Assembly (NCBI GenBank): GCA_035575035.1 | Contig: DATLYH010000112.1 | Coordinates: 1-15,785 of the forward strand | Source: DATLYH01 sp035575035 | GTDB taxonomy: Bacteria > Planctomycetota > Planctomycetia > Gemmatales > Gemmataceae | Reading direction: 5' to 3' | DNA: 15,785 nt | In this document: positions 13,465 to 15,785 of the stretch, piece by piece | Layout of the letters: each line of letters opens with the position of its first letter | Position numbering within the stretch: the stretch's first letter is position 1 | Program-made: the position numbers and the translations under genes | Notes under the pieces: model-generated | The model's input: the letters and a program-made list of their open reading frames with translations, nothing else | Databases searched by the model: none | Told to the model about the DNA's origin: nothing

Positions 13465-15254
13465 CGAACCAATGGCAAGGGAAGGAGGGTCTCCGGTTCC
13501 GGTTCGGGCGGCGGCTGGCGGTCGAGCACGGTATCGACCAGGAAGTAGAGCAGCTGGCGCAACTCGGTCGGCTCGACCTCGTCGGCGACCGCCTCGGCCC
13601 GGGCGCGGAACTTCTCGATCAGTTTCTCGGCCTTGTCGAACACCTGGGCCCTCTGGAACAGCTGCCGTACGCGCTCAACGACTGCCAGACCTGCCGATGG
13701 CCGCTCGTGAGCCTGGGGGATGAGCGCCAGCAATTCGTCGCGCTCGGCGGGGCCGGCGCCTTCCAGCGCCAGGGCCAAGAGCAGCGTGGGCCGGGCAGAG
13801 AGCACATCCTGACCGACGAGCAGCTTGTTGTCGTGGTCCCCCTCCCAGTCCTTGAGGTCGTTGAGGATCTGGAAGGCAATGCCAAGGTTTTTGCTGAACT
13901 CGACGACGGCCTTCTCGTAGGGCTCGGCCGGCCCGGCGAGGCGGACGCCGGCATACAGGGCCGCCTCAAAGGCCGGGGCGGTCTTCAGGGCATAGATCTT
14001 CAGCGCGTCCAGCGCCGTCAGTGCCTTCTCCTTGCTCTCGCGCCAGAGGAGTTCGGCCCCTTGCCCCTCGGACAGTTTGACGTGGGCCTCAGCCAGGCGA
14101 TTGAGAATGTCGGCCGTGCAGTCGCCCCCCAGTTCCTTGCGCTCCCGGCTCACCAGGCGGTAGCCGAGGCCGATCAGGTAGTCGCCGACGTTGATCGCCG
14201 TGCTCACCCCGTAGCGCCGGTGCAGGGTTTCTTGACCATAGCGATACGAATCATCATCCTCGATGTCGTCATGAACCAGTGATGCCTTGTGGAACGCCTC
14301 GATGGCCAGGGCGGTGCGGCGGACGGCATCGGGCAGGTCAACGTGCTCGGCGGAGAGGGTTCCGGGTGCCCCCTTGAGGGCATCATAGACGGCCAGGGTG
14401 ATGAACGGCCGGGACCGCTTGCCCCCCTGGGCCAGCCAGTCGTAGGCGATCTTCTCATGGACGGCCAGCGGGTCGCCATCAGGGCGGCCATTGAGTGCAG
14501 CAGCGCGGGTGCGCGGGGCAAGGCGGCTTAGCTCAGGCTCCGCGCAAATCTGGTGGGCGGCCCGCATCAGGTGGACATAGGATCGTGTCTTGATCTCCGG
14601 AGGCGGGGTCTGCAAGTCGATCAACTCGGCGACCCAGTCGTCATCAACCGAGGTGCTGCGGCAATTGCTCGACAACAGCGGCACGGCCAGGGAAGGCACG
14701 CCGGCCAGCAACACCTTGTCGAACGCCTTTTCCAGCACGTTCAGGCAGGCGACGCCGACGATGGCATCCACGTGGCCGCTGACGATGATCTTCAAAACGA
14801 TCGGCGTTCCTTCCGAGACAAGCACCTTGTAGCCGAGGTCTTCCGCCTTGGTCTTGAAGTCGGCGATGGAGCAGGCGCCGCACTTGCGGCAGTCAAGGCC
14901 GAATTCGTCGTAGTCGGCGGGGCAGCCCTCGGCGTGCTTGAGGCAGTGCGGCAGCAAGAGCAGGCGGCGGTGGAACGGAATGGCTTGCAGCTGCTCGCGC
15001 CAGAACTCGTTGCTGATGCAGACCATGGTGAAGCCGAGGTACTGCTCGCCCAGGTCCATCTGCCGGAGGAGGTCGCGCCCCATCTGCTCCAGCCCGTCGC
15101 GCGTCAGCGGTTGGGAGCGGTCGAGGGTCTTGCCGAACTCGACGGCCGCCGCCCGGATGCGGTCGCGCAACGCGCGCATCTCGGGGACGACCTTCAGGTG
15201 CGCGGTAGAACGTTTTTCCTTTTTCTCGGCTTTTGGTTCAGCAGCAGTCGCCAC
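13461..15254 (-). CDS. DUF116-polyprenyl diphosphate synthase fusion
   Basis: 597 residues, about twice the length of an ordinary trans-prenyl synthase. After a Lys/Glu-rich start, residues about 55-225 form a DUF116-like domain with clustered cysteines: LPHCLKHAEGC (C104, C111), LDCRKCGAC (C122, C125, C128), C170 in VACLNVLEKAF and C198 in NCRST. Such spacing suggests an Fe-S or Zn site. From about 255 the polyprenyl synthetase domain has GGKRSRP (277-283), the first Asp-rich motif HDDIEDD (328-334, true DDxxD), and a second motif NDLKD (465-469) with Asn replacing the first Asp. It should condense IPP onto allylic diphosphates in the cytoplasm. The GTG start (15254) follows GAGG by 7 nt and begins 9 nt after the cyclase stop; the stop overlaps the next gene. 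Chain length is unknown. Confidence 0.92.
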   Translation of the reverse strand: MATAAEPKAEKKEKRSTAHLKVVPEMRALRDRIRAAAVEFGKTLDRSQPLTRDGLEQMGRDLLRQMDLGEQYLGFTMVCISNEFWREQLQAIPFHRRLLLLPHCLKHAEGCPADYDEFGLDCRKCGACSIADFKTKAEDLGYKVLVSEGTPIVLKIIVSGHVDAIVGVACLNVLEKAFDKVLLAGVPSLAVPLLSSNCRSTSVDDDWVAELIDLQTPPPEIKTRSYVHLMRAAHQICAEPELSRLAPRTRAAALNGRPDGDPLAVHEKIAYDWLAQGGKRSRPFITLAVYDALKGAPGTLSAEHVDLPDAVRRTALAIEAFHKASLVHDDIEDDDSYRYGQETLHRRYGVSTAINVGDYLIGLGYRLVSRERKELGGDCTADILNRLAEAHVKLSEGQGAELLWRESKEKALTALDALKIYALKTAPAFEAALYAGVRLAGPAEPYEKAVVEFSKNLGIAFQILNDLKDWEGDHDNKLLVGQDVLSARPTLLLALALEGAGPAERDELLALIPQAHERPSAGLAVVERVRQLFQRAQVFDKAEKLIEKFRARAEAVADEVEPTELRQLLYFLVDTVLDRQPPPEPEPETLLPLPLVR

Positions 15255-15263
15255 GGTGAATCC

Positions 15264-15785
15264 TCAGAGTGGCCTGTTCTGGCGAGCAGGGGAGGCAGCT
15301 CCCCCAGAGGAGCGTCCCTGGAGTTTGAGGCGGGCGCGCCCCAGGGCCGCAACGGTGAATATTATCGGGTAGAGCTTCTCAAAATACCACAGCTTTGCAA
15401 AGTAAAAACCGATCGGGGTGGGATCGTACAGGCCGCCCCGCTCCACCTGTTCGACGAGCCAGGTGAGGCCCTTATTCACCGCTTCCCACGCCCTCCGCGC
15501 TCCTCCCGGGGGGGAGGGTAAGGTGAACGGCACATCAAGCAGCGCCTCGACGGCCAGCGCGGTTTCCTCCATACTGGAGGGCACGCCGGCGGCGCCGCCC
15601 CAGCCGCCGTCGGCGTTCTGGACGGAGAGAAGCCAGGCCACCCCCCGGCGGGCAGGCTCCGAGTCCATCATATCGAGGTCGCGGTAAGCGGCCAGCACAC
15701 GGGCGGTGCCATAGACCGGATTCTCATCGTTAGGGGCGAACTGGTTGCCGAACCAGAGCGGCACCCAGGAGCCGTCGGGGCGCTG
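15264..15785 (-). CDS. shc: Squalene-hopene cyclase, C-terminal part (5' end outside window)
   Basis: The last 173 residues of a terpene cyclase; the start lies beyond the right edge. QW motifs are QRPDGSWVPLWFGNQ at the window edge and VQNADGGWGG, with SSMEETALAVEALL after the second. PIGFYFAKLWYFEKLYPIIF followed by TVAALGRARL matches the hydrophobic C-terminal channel and membrane-contact region of squalene-hopene cyclases, which turn squalene into hopene or diplopterol at the inner membrane. The catalytic DxDD motif would be upstream and cannot be checked, so a related planctomycete triterpene cyclase remains possible. VPFTLPSPPGGARR, between the QW block and the next helix, looks like a decayed family B insertion. 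First visible gene of the minus-strand operon, 9 nt before the prenyl synthase. Confidence 0.88.
   Translation of the reverse strand, partial: QRPDGSWVPLWFGNQFAPNDENPVYGTARVLAAYRDLDMMDSEPARRGVAWLLSVQNADGGWGGAAGVPSSMEETALAVEALLDVPFTLPSPPGGARRAWEAVNKGLTWLVEQVERGGLYDPTPIGFYFAKLWYFEKLYPIIFTVAALGRARLKLQGRSSGGAASPARQNRPL
15502..15528. repeat. Possible decayed family B palindrome in cyclase gene
   Basis: CCTCCC (15502-15507) pairs with GGGAGG (15512-15517), and the following GGGTAAGGTGAA matches the GGGTAAGGGTGA end of the copy in the PQQ gene (4580-4591) apart from one missing G and the last bases. The encoded FTLPSPPGG interrupts an otherwise ordinary cyclase sequence. Confidence 0.5.

Overview
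The window looks like chromosomal DNA from a planctomycete, most likely of the Gemmata/Gemmataceae type. This is an inference from very high G+C, the gene families present (PQQ-propeller and TPR proteins, Spy-like secreted proteins, squalene-hopene cyclase, a DUF116-containing prenyl synthase) and several families of short GC-rich palindromes scattered between and inside genes. I see no rRNA, tRNA, transposase, integrase or CRISPR array.

Left block (1-2631, minus strand). A three-gene operon reads right to left: a prenyltransferase/terpene-cyclase-like alpha-toroid protein, then a LolD/MacB-type ABC ATPase, then an FtsX-like permease that runs off the left edge. Gaps between genes are 14 and 1 nt. 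The permease contains two in-frame copies of a 42-bp palindrome.

Middle block (2779-7715, plus strand). In order: a short, apparently frameshifted ORF with a signal peptide; a large secreted PQQ beta-propeller protein carrying an in-frame repeat insertion; a small Spy/CpxP-like secreted protein; and a four-TM membrane protein with a C-terminal papain/NlpC-like Cys-His domain. Each of the three intact genes has a hairpin ending 8-14 nt before its Shine-Dalgarno sequence. A tandem hairpin repeat follows the PQQ gene.

Right block (7736-15785, minus strand). Eight tightly packed genes read right to left: squalene-hopene cyclase (C-terminal part only), a DUF116-polyprenyl diphosphate synthase fusion, a chorismate-lyase (UbiC/DUF98)-like protein, a truncated-globin lipoprotein, an FAD-dependent halogenase/geranylgeranyl-reductase-like oxidoreductase, an MFS transporter, a GT4 glycosyltransferase and a hotdog (4HBT) thioesterase. 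Two junctions overlap by ATGA and most gaps are under 20 nt. The parts fit an isoprenoid or aromatic lipid pathway: prenyl chain synthesis and cyclisation, an aromatic acid from chorismate, flavin oxidation or halogenation, glycosylation, thioester hydrolysis and export. The product is not known, and linking all genes to one pathway is inference.

The most unusual signal is the repeats. At least two palindrome families sit inside coding sequence without breaking the frame, in four of the thirteen clear genes. A third family forms tandem hairpins at two intergenic sites 7 kb apart, with a conserved loop and one stem substitution that keeps pairing.
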